Shown here one piece after another: positions 1 through 6,903 of a stretch of DNA of 8,596 bases. The DNA is from Hyphomicrobiales bacterium (GTDB lineage Bacteria > Pseudomonadota > Alphaproteobacteria > Rhizobiales > Xanthobacteraceae). Every line of letters starts with the position of its first letter. Position 1 is the stretch's first letter. The notes under the pieces are model-generated. The model was not told the DNA's origin. It ran no database searches and saw only the letters and a program-made list of their open reading frames with translations. Location: assembly GCA_003164375.1 (NCBI GenBank), contig PLTE01000169.1:1-8596 (forward strand), written 5' to 3'. A program made the translations under genes and the position numbers.

Positions 1-857
1 GAGAACCAGGTGCGCGGCATGTCGAACACCACATAGTCGAAATGCGATGACACCAGATCGAGCAAGCGGGTGACGACGTCCGGATCGAACGAGCGCATTT
101 CCGCAGGCCGGTTCGGCGCCGCGACCACCGCGAGGCCGGACGGATGCTGCGAAATCATGACTTCGAGCAATTGCCGGTCGAGACGCTCCGGGCGCGGCTC
201 GATCTCGTTGAGATTGAGCCGCGGCTCGATGTCGAGATAATCGGCGCAAGAGCCGTGCTGGAAGTCGAGATCGACCAGGCAGGTCGCCGATTTGCCGCGC
301 GCGCCGCTGTTGAGCAGCAGCATGGCGGTCTGCACCGCGAGCGTGGTGACGCCGGCGCCGCCGACGGCGGGCAGGAAGGTGAAAATCTGCGCTTCGGTGG
401 CGTCGGCCTTGGCCGCGGCGTTGCTTGACGCCTTGGTGACGCGCGCGCAGGTCCGCACCAGTTCGACCGGCGGCACCGGCTTGACCAGAAAATCGGCGAC
501 CCGCATTTGCATGAGCCGGCGGGCGACGTTGGCATCGAAGCTTTGGCCGCCGAAACTTTGCGCGTCGGCGCTTTGCGTCACCGCAACCACCGGCGGCCAG
601 GCACCGATCCGTGTTACCAGGCGTTCGAGCGCCACCATGTCGCTGTCGTCGCTTGAGTCGACATCGGCGACCACGACGGTCGCACCGTCGAGATCGAGCG
701 TATCGGCGCAGCCCGCGAGCCGCCCGGTGACGACGACGAGGCCGATCTGCGCGCTAGTGCCGAACGTCGCGCGCACCGAATCCTCAAACGCCGGGTCGGC
801 GGTGACCACGACCACTTTAGTCTGCATGTCCGTCGCTGCGGCGCGGCCGATGCGCAT
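1..857 (-). CDS. cpaE: CpaE/TadZ-like pilus assembly ATPase (partial, C-terminus outside window)
   Basis: Pilus assembly ATPase of the CpaE/TadZ group (ParA/MinD superfamily), which places the Flp pilus machine at the cell pole. 285 codons are visible, open at the left edge; the family is usually a little over 400 residues. Residues about 11-140 look like the atypical receiver-like N-terminal domain (VVVADVD at 61-67, then a VKP turn at 125-127). An alanine-rich linker follows. The ParA-like ATPase starts at about 157, with P-loop VGGAGVTT at 165-172, a VDLDFQ motif at 195-200 and a Walker B-like VVFDMPR at 276-282. The P-loop lacks both lysines of the usual KGGxGKTT form, as is known for TadZ-type proteins. 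ATG at 857 has a weak GAG upstream; ATG at 825-827 is in frame and would remove ten residues. It follows the small lipoprotein gene by 30 bases, in the same operon. Confidence 0.9.
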   Translation of the reverse strand, partial: MRIGRAAATDMQTKVVVVTADPAFEDSVRATFGTSAQIGLVVVTGRLAGCADTLDLDGATVVVADVDSSDDSDMVALERLVTRIGAWPPVVAVTQSADAQSFGGQSFDANVARRLMQMRVADFLVKPVPPVELVRTCARVTKASSNAAAKADATEAQIFTFLPAVGGAGVTTLAVQTAMLLLNSGARGKSATCLVDLDFQHGSCADYLDIEPRLNLNEIEPRPERLDRQLLEVMISQHPSGLAVVAAPNRPAEMRSFDPDVVTRLLDLVSSHFDYVVFDMPRTWF

Positions 858-887
858 GGTTTCAGGCTCGCGTGTTGGATGCGGACG

Positions 888-1274
888 TCATTGCGACGAC
901 ACCGTGGTGGTCGGCGCCGCGCCGCCGCCGGTATTGATCGTCGTTTGGTTGACCGATGGACTCGCCTGATTGTTGGATTCGGACGTCTCGGCGTCCACCG
1001 GCTGGATGACTTTGCCGGTGCGATAGCGCTGCACCGCGGCCTGCATCTTGTCGCCGTTGAACGCGAGGTTCTTGTTGCCGCTTTGCGCCGGCCAGGGATC
1101 GACCACTTCCGCGACTTTGTTGGCGGCAATGGCGTCGCCGGCGCCGAGCGCGATGCTGTCGCGCCGGTCGAGATACTTGCCCGTATCCGAACAGCCGGCG
1201 AGCCAGAGGCCGAGCGTGGCCGCCGCTGCGCAACGTGCGATCAGACGCGCGGCATCAATCTTTGGCCGTGACAT
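888..1274 (-). CDS. Small lipoprotein in the cpaD position of the tad operon
   Basis: Predicted outer-membrane lipoprotein of 128 residues. It has a short basic N-terminus, a hydrophobic stretch and lipobox LAGC with the acylated cysteine at residue 28. The mature part begins with a YLDRRDSIALGAGDAIA stretch, followed by NKVAEVVDPWP and a RYRTGK motif. The tail from about residue 90 is Ser/Thr/Asn-rich and probably disordered. The gene sits exactly where cpaD lies in Caulobacter-type loci (between cpaC and cpaE). The core faintly recalls the end of CpaD proteins (asparagine, then 'V-x-DP', then 'rYR-x-G'), but CpaD is normally over 200 residues. I infer a reduced CpaD-like partner of the secretin. 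The start at 1274 is chosen for its GGAGG ribosome site five bases upstream and because the lipobox then falls at the right distance. The gene overlaps the end of cpaC by 20 bases, suggesting coupled translation. Confidence 0.82.
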   Translation of the reverse strand: MSRPKIDAARLIARCAAAATLGLWLAGCSDTGKYLDRRDSIALGAGDAIAANKVAEVVDPWPAQSGNKNLAFNGDKMQAAVQRYRTGKVIQPVDAETSESNNQASPSVNQTTINTGGGAAPTTTVSSQ

Positions 1275-2865
1275 AGACGCCTCCGTTTTTCGGCAGATCG
1301 AGGATGTGGCCGACATAGGGCCGGTTGGCCGCGCCGGCGGCGAGCCGCGCCAGCGCCGGGCTGACTTCGGTCTTGCCCATCAGGAAGGTGTCGACGTCGT
1401 TGGCCGCCAGCGTGTTATCGAGCGGTGAGTGGACCTGGTCGGTCGGCGCCATCGGGCGCACCAGATGCGGCGTCACCACGATCACCAGATCGGTCTCGTT
1501 CTTCTGATAGTCGGTGCTGCGGAACAGCGCGCCGAGCACCGGGGCGTCGCCGAGATACGGCAGCTGGTCCTTGGTGTTGTTATTGGTGTTCTGCAACAGA
1601 CCGCCGAGCATGAAGCTTTGACCGTCGCGCAATTCGAGCGTGGTCGAGGCTTTGCGGGTGGTGAGCCCGGGCACCGAAGTGCCGGCGACCGTGACGGTGA
1701 CGCTGGTGTCGATTTCGCTGACCTCCGGCTTGACCACGAGGTTGATCAACCCGTCGCGCAGCACGGTGGGAGTAAAGGACAGGCCGACGCCATAGGGCTG
1801 AAAGCCGAAGCTTGGCGTGCCGGTGGGGCCGACTTCCGGCACCGGGAATTGTCCGCCGGCAAGGAAGCTCGCGGTCTCGCCGGACAAGGTCACCAGATTC
1901 GGTTCCGCCAGGCTGCGCGCCGCGCCTTCCGTTTCAAGCGCGTTGACCGCAACCTGCAGCCGGTTCGACAATTGCCCGACCATGAAGGCGAACGGCGCCG
2001 CGCCCGACAACACGCCGGCGGCAACCACCGGCGAAATCGGCAGCGCGGTCGCCGCCACGTTGGCGCCGCCGGTGCCGGCACCGGCGAGAGCGCCCTGCTG
2101 GAACGCGCCGTTCGGCTGCGTGATCGGCAGTTGCGACGCCGGCAGGCCTGAGCCGGTATTGGCCAGCACCGAATTGCCGAACGCGTTCCACTGCACCCCG
2201 AGATCGCGGCTCGCCGAACGCTTCACTTCCAGGAAGCGCACTTCCAGCATCACCTGCTGCGGCTGCAGCACCTGGACCGCGTTGATCGGATCCGGGCCGA
2301 ACTGGCGCGCGATTTCCACCGCTTTATCGAGGGTCGCGGCGTCGGACGAGGTGCCGCTGAGCATGATGCGGCCGTTGATCGACGACACTCTGATGCCGCC
2401 GCCGGTGAAGCGACTGATTTCGGTTTCCAGCCGCGAAATGTCGTAGGACACCTCGATATCGAAAATGCCGACCGGCTTTTTATCGGGGCCGTAGGCCGTG
2501 ACGCGCGTGGTGCCGATTTTCTTGCCGAGGATCGACAGCGCGTGATCGGTGAGCGGATTGACGTCGGCCACGTCCGGATCGCCGACCGTGATGTCGACGA
2601 GATTCTGGTCGGTGTGCACGTCTTCGGTCTTGCCGACCGTCACCCGCACCGTCGAGGTGTGCATGCCGCTCGCCAGCGTGATTCGCTGATCCGCATGCGC
2701 CGCCGCCGGTGCCAGCGCCAGCGCGGTCGCCGCCACCAGCGCCGCCCTGATCAATCCGCGCCGCAACAGCGCGGCGACGGTGATGCCGCCGATATTGACG
2801 CTGGCGACGCTTAATTCTTTCACTTCGCGACCGATGCTCTGGTCTGTCATGTCCTGGCTATTCAC
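1255..2865 (-). CDS. cpaC: CpaC/RcpA secretin of the Flp (Tad) pilus
   Basis: Outer-membrane secretin forming the channel through which the Flp pilus leaves the cell; 536 residues, a normal length for CpaC. Numbered from the GTG start, there is a long N-terminus, then a signal peptide ending near residue 58 (AAAHA). The pilus-type secretin N-terminal domain spans about 60-142, and a BON-like domain about 144-190 (SINGRIMLSGTSSD). The secretin core starts near 205 (VMLEVRFLEVKRSA) and contains LAEPNLVTLSG and GGQFPVP. It ends in the LPYLGDAPVLGALF signature and TDLVIVVTPHLVRP. The start is GTG at 2863-2865 because a seven-base GGGGAGG lies five bases upstream. An ATG at 2848-2850 has no well-spaced site, and longer in-frame starts would overlap cpaB. 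The gap to cpaB is 91 bases and shows nothing distinct. Confidence 0.95.
   Translation of the reverse strand: MNSQDMTDQSIGREVKELSVASVNIGGITVAALLRRGLIRAALVAATALALAPAAAHADQRITLASGMHTSTVRVTVGKTEDVHTDQNLVDITVGDPDVADVNPLTDHALSILGKKIGTTRVTAYGPDKKPVGIFDIEVSYDISRLETEISRFTGGGIRVSSINGRIMLSGTSSDAATLDKAVEIARQFGPDPINAVQVLQPQQVMLEVRFLEVKRSASRDLGVQWNAFGNSVLANTGSGLPASQLPITQPNGAFQQGALAGAGTGGANVAATALPISPVVAAGVLSGAAPFAFMVGQLSNRLQVAVNALETEGAARSLAEPNLVTLSGETASFLAGGQFPVPEVGPTGTPSFGFQPYGVGLSFTPTVLRDGLINLVVKPEVSEIDTSVTVTVAGTSVPGLTTRKASTTLELRDGQSFMLGGLLQNTNNNTKDQLPYLGDAPVLGALFRSTDYQKNETDLVIVVTPHLVRPMAPTDQVHSPLDNTLAANDVDTFLMGKTEVSPALARLAAGAANRPYVGHILDLPKNGGVYVTAKD
1280..1284 (-). promoter_or_regulatory. Ribosome binding site of the small lipoprotein gene
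   Basis: GGAGG on the minus strand, five bases before the ATG at 1272-1274. It lies inside the end of cpaC and decides the start: an upstream in-frame start would add 14 residues before the signal peptide and has no such site. Confidence 0.75.
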
Positions 2866-2870
2866 GTCGG

Positions 2871-2877
2871 CCTCCCC
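2871..2877 (-). promoter_or_regulatory. Strong ribosome binding site deciding the GTG start of cpaC
   Basis: GGGGAGG on the minus strand, with five bases to the GTG at 2863-2865. It favours GTG over the ATG 15 bases further downstream, which has AGGA only one base away from it. Confidence 0.75.
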
Positions 2878-2956
2878 GCCGCTGCTCGTTATCCCCAAAA
2901 CTCTATCCTCACGTCGCGCCACTCGATTCTGTCCGCGTCCCGCTTTGCTTCCCACA

Positions 2957-3847
2957 TCAGTTCGTGCAGCACTCGCGCGCCGGCGCCGCATGGGCCAGTG
3001 CCGCCGCCTGCGTGTTGGCGTGCTCGACTGGCACGGTGTATTCGGTGCGCTCCTGCTTGTTCGGGCGGATCACACCGACGGTGACGAACTGGGCTTCCGG
3101 CGACCCCGCGCCATGCTTGCCGAGATCGACCGCGGTCACGCGCCGCACCGCGCCGTCGGCCAGCTCGCCGGCTTTGCGCAGCAACAGCGACAGCGTGCCC
3201 ACCGTCGATGCCAGTGCAACCTTCTGGCCATCGGTCTCGTCGACTTCGAGCGTAACCGCCTTGACCACCGACGGCTTGTCGCTGCGCTGGTCGGCCAGCT
3301 GATCGATGGCCAGCACGCGGACGTCCTGGATGACGACGTCGGTGATGGCGGTGTTCTTATCGCCCGTCCGCGTCAGCAAAACATCGACGTGATCGCCCGG
3401 CAGGATGAAACCGGCGACGCCTTCGACGTCGTTGACGCGGACAGTGACGGCCTTCATGCCGTCGCCGAGCACCGCCGACAGCGTGGCGCGCTGGCCCGGA
3501 CCGGTGATCTTCGAAGCGAGCACCGCCTCGTTGACATCGATCGGCAGCAGCACGACGCGCCTGGCTACGGTGACATCCGCGATCTTGCCGAACGCACCGG
3601 GCGGCAGCGCATCCTGCGGCCACGGCATTTCGCGCAACGCCGAGGCGCTAAGCTCGTCGCCGAACCGCAACGGGCGATTGGCGACCACGATCGTGCGCTC
3701 GGGCACAGGCGCTTTGCGCTGCGCGTCGAGGCTCTTCATGCGCGCATCGGCCTGGTTGTTGAGCCAAGTCTGCGCCAGGAAGACCGCGAGCAGTCCGAAC
3801 AGAACCGCAAAGCCGATCATGACGATGGTACTGCTACGCAAGTCCAT
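2957..3847 (-). CDS. cpaB: CpaB/RcpC pilus assembly protein
   Basis: Periplasmic, membrane-anchored Flp pilus assembly protein of 296 residues, a typical CpaB length. One membrane segment spans about 10-30 (IGFAVLFGLLAVFLA) and acts as an uncleaved anchor. A SAF-type domain follows at about 48-112 (TIVVANRPLRFGDEL, then a MPWP turn and PIDVNEAVLASKI). The RcpC/CpaB domain follows at about 113-265 (GMKAVTVRVNDVEGVAGFILPG, then HVDVLLTRT). This arrangement is diagnostic of the family, thought to assist the secretin. The C-terminus is alanine-rich and ends in ECCTN, with two adjacent cysteines. ATG at 3847 is the first possible start after an in-frame stop; its purine-rich AGGGGA abuts the ATG with almost no spacer, so initiation may be weak. 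It is the first tad gene here; no pilin or prepilin peptidase gene lies upstream. Confidence 0.94.
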   Translation of the reverse strand: MDLRSSTIVMIGFAVLFGLLAVFLAQTWLNNQADARMKSLDAQRKAPVPERTIVVANRPLRFGDELSASALREMPWPQDALPPGAFGKIADVTVARRVVLLPIDVNEAVLASKITGPGQRATLSAVLGDGMKAVTVRVNDVEGVAGFILPGDHVDVLLTRTGDKNTAITDVVIQDVRVLAIDQLADQRSDKPSVVKAVTLEVDETDGQKVALASTVGTLSLLLRKAGELADGAVRRVTAVDLGKHGAGSPEAQFVTVGVIRPNKQERTEYTVPVEHANTQAAALAHAAPARECCTN

Positions 3848-4234
3848 TCCCCTGTCGACGCCGAAAACTTTTCCGACGATGAATCTTTTGCAACGCGTTC
3901 AATTCGTCGTTCGCGGGGATTATTGATCCTCATCGGGTGTGAAATTAGTGAAGTTACGTACGCTTCTCGGCCTATGCTGAAGATTGGTTGAAGCGGTATT
4001 CTTTACGGCGCGTGTATCGGTTCGCTCAAAGTGAAGAGACATGCTTTACGGAATTTGAGCCGCGATGGGACCCGCCGTGGCCGCCCCCGAAGAACACCGT
4101 CGCCTGCGCGGTTTAGATGCGTCGCACACGTCGCGAATGATGCGGTAACTTGCGGCTAATGAATTTACGAATGGTGGTAGCGGAGCATTAAGGATGACCG
4201 GCAAGCGTTCGCGCCACACGCAGGCCGCGCGCCA
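3848..4234. other. 387-base gap upstream of cpaB; likely tad operon promoter region
   Basis: I find no supported gene here. The part nearest cpaB (about 3870-4060) is clearly richer in A+T than its surroundings, as expected for a promoter, but no convincing -35/-10 pair stands out. It contains a perfect 7-base inverted repeat (GCTCAAA 4024-4030, TTTGAGC 4054-4060) and an 8-base direct repeat CTTTACGG (4001-4008 and 4044-4051). No CtrA-type TTAA-N7-TTAA site is visible. No terminator with a T-run is seen after the M24 gene that ends at 4235, so read-through into cpaB cannot be excluded. Confidence 0.6.
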
Positions 4235-5440
4235 TCACACGCGCATGAAGCCGCGGGGAATGGTGTGAAATGTTTCGATTCCGTCCTTTGTAACGAGAAC
4301 CATTTCGCCGGTTTGCACGCCGGCCGATCCGTCGGACGTGACGACGTTGGGCTGAATGACGACGACCATGCCGGCGCGGAACGGCTCGTTCGGCACGTGT
4401 GCGCTCGGCCGGCTGCGCGAACCGAGGATCGGCGGCAGATAGCCGCCGCCATAGCCGTGCAGCAGATCGTCGATGACGGTAAAGCCCGCAGCTTCGATCA
4501 CTTCGGCGGCGTCGATCACCTGTTGCGGCATGGCGCCGTCCTTGAGCACGGCGGCGACCGCGGCGAAGGCCGCGTCGGCGACCGCGTGCAAGTCGCGATA
4601 AAGCGGCGTCGGCTCTTGATCGACCGCGAAGCTGCGCAAGACTTGGCCGGGGTGCTCCCAGAACGCGGCGCTGATTTCGGCTGTGACGACGTCGCCGCGC
4701 GCAACAGTGCGGTTGGCGACGAATTGGGCCGGCACGGCGAGATCGGGCGCACCCATCGCGGTGACGCCGAAATAGTGGATGACATTGGTGCCGCCGAGCG
4801 CAAGGTAGGACGCTTCGACCATGGCGGCGAGATCGCGTTCGCTCACGCCAGGGCGGAGGCCTTCGCTCAAGGCGCGCATGCCGCGGTCGGTCAGCGAGGC
4901 GCCGATCCGCAACCAATCGAGTTCCTCGGCCGACTTGATCTGGCGGAGCCTGATATAGCGGCGATTGAGATTGGCCACGGCGCCGAAGCGAGCGCTGAGC
5001 GAGGCGTGCTGTTCGAACGTCATCGGCCCGATGACGCCGACCCGACCGGCCCGCGCCGCGCGATGCTCCAGCGTCGCAATGGCGGCGTCGATCGACGAGC
5101 CGCCGCCCCAGGCGACTTCCGCCGGCGCCGCCAGCCGCCGCGCCAACGGCACATGGTTGACGTGCTGGATGAACAGCGCATCGGCCTCGCCCGGCGTCAA
5201 CACGCCGACGGCCTCCGCCGTCACCGGCCAACCGGTCAGCCATTGCACCGCGGAGCCGAAGCGGTTGGCGCCGCAATAGACAAGGTGGTCGAGCCCGACC
5301 TCGCCGAACAGATGCTCGACCGCCGCGCGCCGTCGCGTCATTTCCGCGGCGCTGAACCGCGGATAGTCCGCGTCCAGGATCGCCCGCAACGACGGAGCGA
5401 GCGCGAGATCGATGGCTTGCCGGATTGAATTTTCAGTCAT
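4235..5440 (-). CDS. M24-family (creatinase/aminopeptidase P-like) protein with altered metal site
   Basis: 401-residue protein of the M24 'pita-bread' family (creatinase, prolidase, aminopeptidase P), with no signal peptide. Residues about 35-165 form a creatinase-type N-terminal domain, and about 170-395 the M24 domain. Aligned without gaps to aminopeptidase P around GDVVTAEISAAF and GQVLRSF, the metal aspartates are Glu255 and Gln266. The glutamate of the usual 'GMxxxxEP' is Gln363 (GMVVVIQP), and the last glutamate is Gly378 (GVQTGEMVLVT). His328 (LLHGYGGG) and His222 (NVIHYF) remain. Four of five ligands are thus replaced, arguing against a normal dinuclear metallopeptidase. A metal-free hydrolase, as creatinase is, or an inactive relative are both possible; the substrate is unknown. 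ATG at 5440 has no good ribosome site; a TAAAGT at 5447-5452 could be a -10 giving a very short leader. It is divergent from the lyase gene. Confidence 0.88.
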   Translation of the reverse strand: MTENSIRQAIDLALAPSLRAILDADYPRFSAAEMTRRRAAVEHLFGEVGLDHLVYCGANRFGSAVQWLTGWPVTAEAVGVLTPGEADALFIQHVNHVPLARRLAAPAEVAWGGGSSIDAAIATLEHRAARAGRVGVIGPMTFEQHASLSARFGAVANLNRRYIRLRQIKSAEELDWLRIGASLTDRGMRALSEGLRPGVSERDLAAMVEASYLALGGTNVIHYFGVTAMGAPDLAVPAQFVANRTVARGDVVTAEISAAFWEHPGQVLRSFAVDQEPTPLYRDLHAVADAAFAAVAAVLKDGAMPQQVIDAAEVIEAAGFTVIDDLLHGYGGGYLPPILGSRSRPSAHVPNEPFRAGMVVVIQPNVVTSDGSAGVQTGEMVLVTKDGIETFHTIPRGFMRV

Positions 5441-5484
5441 GGCGATACTTTAGGGGGGTGGGCTTGGCAAATCCATTTTGTTAA

Positions 5485-5510
5485 GCGTCATTGCGAGCGA
5501 AGCAATCCAG
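5485..5510. repeat. Dispersed intergenic palindromic repeat
   Basis: A 26-base element with arms ATTGC (5490-5494) and GCAAT (5502-5506) around GAGCGAA, in the divergent spacer between the M24 and lyase genes. The wording (GCGTCATTGCGAGCG, then GAAGCAATCCAG) matches a short repeat I remember as common between genes in Bradyrhizobium and relatives; that is memory, not a search. Only one copy lies in this window. It also shows that the in-frame TTG at 5491 is not the start of the lyase gene. Confidence 0.65.
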
Positions 5511-5537
5511 TTTTCCGCATTCAAGAGAAATCTGTCC

Positions 5538-5543
5538 AAGGAG
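5538..5543 (+). promoter_or_regulatory. Ribosome binding site of the lyase gene
   Basis: AAGGAG ten bases before the ATG at 5554-5556. The spacing is slightly long, but it is the only good site near the front of this gene and it fixes the start. Confidence 0.65.
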
Positions 5544-5553
5544 TAGTGCTCCC

Positions 5554-6903
5554 ATGCCGGTGTCCACCATCGACTCTGCCGTATTCCGCGACATCTTTTC
5601 CACGGCGGCGATGCGGCGGGTGTTTTCCGACGAAAACCGCATCCAGAAATATCTCGACTTCGAGGCGGCGCTGGCGCGGGCGCAGGCGCGGCTCGGCATT
5701 ATCCCCAAGGACGCCGCGGAGGAAATCTGCCGGCATTGCCACGCCGACGAAATCGATTTCGCCAAACTCAAAGTGCAGACCGAGCGTATCGGCTATCCGG
5801 TGCTGCCGGTGGTGCAGCAGCTGGTCGCGGCCTGCCGCGACGGGCTCGGCGAATGGTGCCATTGGGGCGCCACCACGCAGGACATCACCGATACCGCCAC
5901 CGTGCTGCAAATCCGCGAAGCGCTGACGCTGGTCGAGGCGCATCTCGACGCCATTGCCGCCGCGCTTGCCGGCCTCGCCCGCAAATACCGCGACACGCCG
6001 ATGGCGGGACGCAGCAATCTGCAGCAGGCGGTGCCGATCACCTTCGGCTACAAAATGGCGACGCTGCTCGCCGCCTTCGAACGCCACAAGCAGCGGCTGC
6101 ACGAATTGCGCGCCCGCGTGTTGGTCGGCGAATTCGGCGGTGCCGCGGGCACCCTGTCGTCGCTCGCCGGCCGCGGGCTCGAGACCCAGGCCGAATTGAT
6201 GAAGGAACTGAACCTCGGGATACCTGCGATCGCCTGGCACACGGTGCGCGATACGATTGCCGAGGTCGGCTGTTTCCTCGGCCTCGTCACCGGCACCTGC
6301 GGCAAGATCGCCTTCGACGTGAAGCTTCTGATGCAGACCGAGGTGGAAGAAGTATACGAGCCGTTTGCCGAAGGCCGCGGCTCATCCTCAACCATGCCGC
6401 AGAAAAGAAACCCGATCTCCTCGGTCTACATCACGGCGTTGACGTCAGTCGTGCGCCAGCAGGTCGGCGCCTTGCTCGACGCCATGGTCGAGGACCACGA
6501 GCGCGCCACCGGCCCCTGGGAGATCGAATGGATCGTGCTGCCGGAAATCTTCTGCTTCACCGCCGGCGCCTTGGCGCAAACCGAATTCGTGCTGACCGGC
6601 TTGCAGGTCGACGAAAAACGGATGCGCACGAACCTTGATTTGACCAAGGGCCTGATCGTGTCGGAAGCCGTGATGATGGGGCTCGGCCCTTTTCTCGGCC
6701 GCCAATACGCCCACGATCTGGTCTACGATATCTGCCGCAACGTGATCGCCACCGGGCGGCCGCTGCTGGATTTATTGGCGGAGAACACCGAGATCACCAA
6801 GCATCTGGACCGCGCGGCTTTAACGAAGCTGTGCGATCCGGCGAATTATCTCGGCGAAGCCGGCGCGATGGTGGATCGAGTGCTGGCGATGCGGGGAAAG
6901 TGA
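5554..6903 (+). CDS. Fumarase/aspartase-superfamily lyase, PcaB/PurB-like
   Basis: 449-residue soluble enzyme of the superfamily that includes adenylosuccinate lyase and 3-carboxy-cis,cis-muconate cycloisomerase (CMLE, PcaB); it should act as a homotetramer. Lyase_1 domain about 15-310, ADSL_C-type C-terminal domain about 370-447. Conserved blocks are HWGATTQDITDTA from His103, GRSNLQQAVPITFG from Gly152, and the signature SSSTMPQKRNP at 277-287 with the catalytic serine in its serine run. At position 155, where most lyases of this superfamily carry the Thr-His pair, there is Asn; CMLE proteins also lack that His. This and the length favour CMLE-like over true PurB. No other aromatic-ring or purine genes lie nearby, so the substrate is open. 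The divergent M24 gene suggests a shared catabolic route. ATG at 5554 is chosen for its AAGGAG site; an upstream in-frame TTG lies in a repeat. Confidence 0.9.
   Translation: MPVSTIDSAVFRDIFSTAAMRRVFSDENRIQKYLDFEAALARAQARLGIIPKDAAEEICRHCHADEIDFAKLKVQTERIGYPVLPVVQQLVAACRDGLGEWCHWGATTQDITDTATVLQIREALTLVEAHLDAIAAALAGLARKYRDTPMAGRSNLQQAVPITFGYKMATLLAAFERHKQRLHELRARVLVGEFGGAAGTLSSLAGRGLETQAELMKELNLGIPAIAWHTVRDTIAEVGCFLGLVTGTCGKIAFDVKLLMQTEVEEVYEPFAEGRGSSSTMPQKRNPISSVYITALTSVVRQQVGALLDAMVEDHERATGPWEIEWIVLPEIFCFTAGALAQTEFVLTGLQVDEKRMRTNLDLTKGLIVSEAVMMGLGPFLGRQYAHDLVYDICRNVIATGRPLLDLLAENTEITKHLDRAALTKLCDPANYLGEAGAMVDRVLAMRGK

Noticed and set aside
2780..3991. Plus-strand open frame (403 codons) opposite cpaB and the start of cpaC
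   Set aside because: Antisense shadow; its composition is unlike a protein family and the real coding signal is cpaB on the minus strand.
4065..4148. 27-codon plus-strand frame in the gap upstream of cpaB
   Set aside because: Only a weak GAG before the ATG and no family resemblance; short frames like this are expected by chance in high-GC DNA.
3848..4234. CtrA-binding sites (TTAA-N7-TTAA) upstream of the pilus operon
   Set aside because: I looked for them because CtrA controls pilus genes in Caulobacter; only a single isolated TTAA is present.
4188..5276. Long arginine-rich minus-strand open frame (about 362 codons)
   Set aside because: It overlaps the M24 gene in another frame, has the Arg/Ala/Gly-rich composition typical of a shadow in high-GC DNA, and shows no domain.
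4265..5428. Long plus-strand open frame (387 codons) opposite the M24 gene
   Set aside because: Antisense shadow: low-complexity Arg/Ala/Gly/Asp composition and no recognisable motif, whereas the minus strand carries clear M24 motifs.
5736..6638. Plus-strand open frame of 300 codons inside the lyase gene
   Set aside because: Frame-shifted shadow of the lyase, arginine-rich and without motifs.
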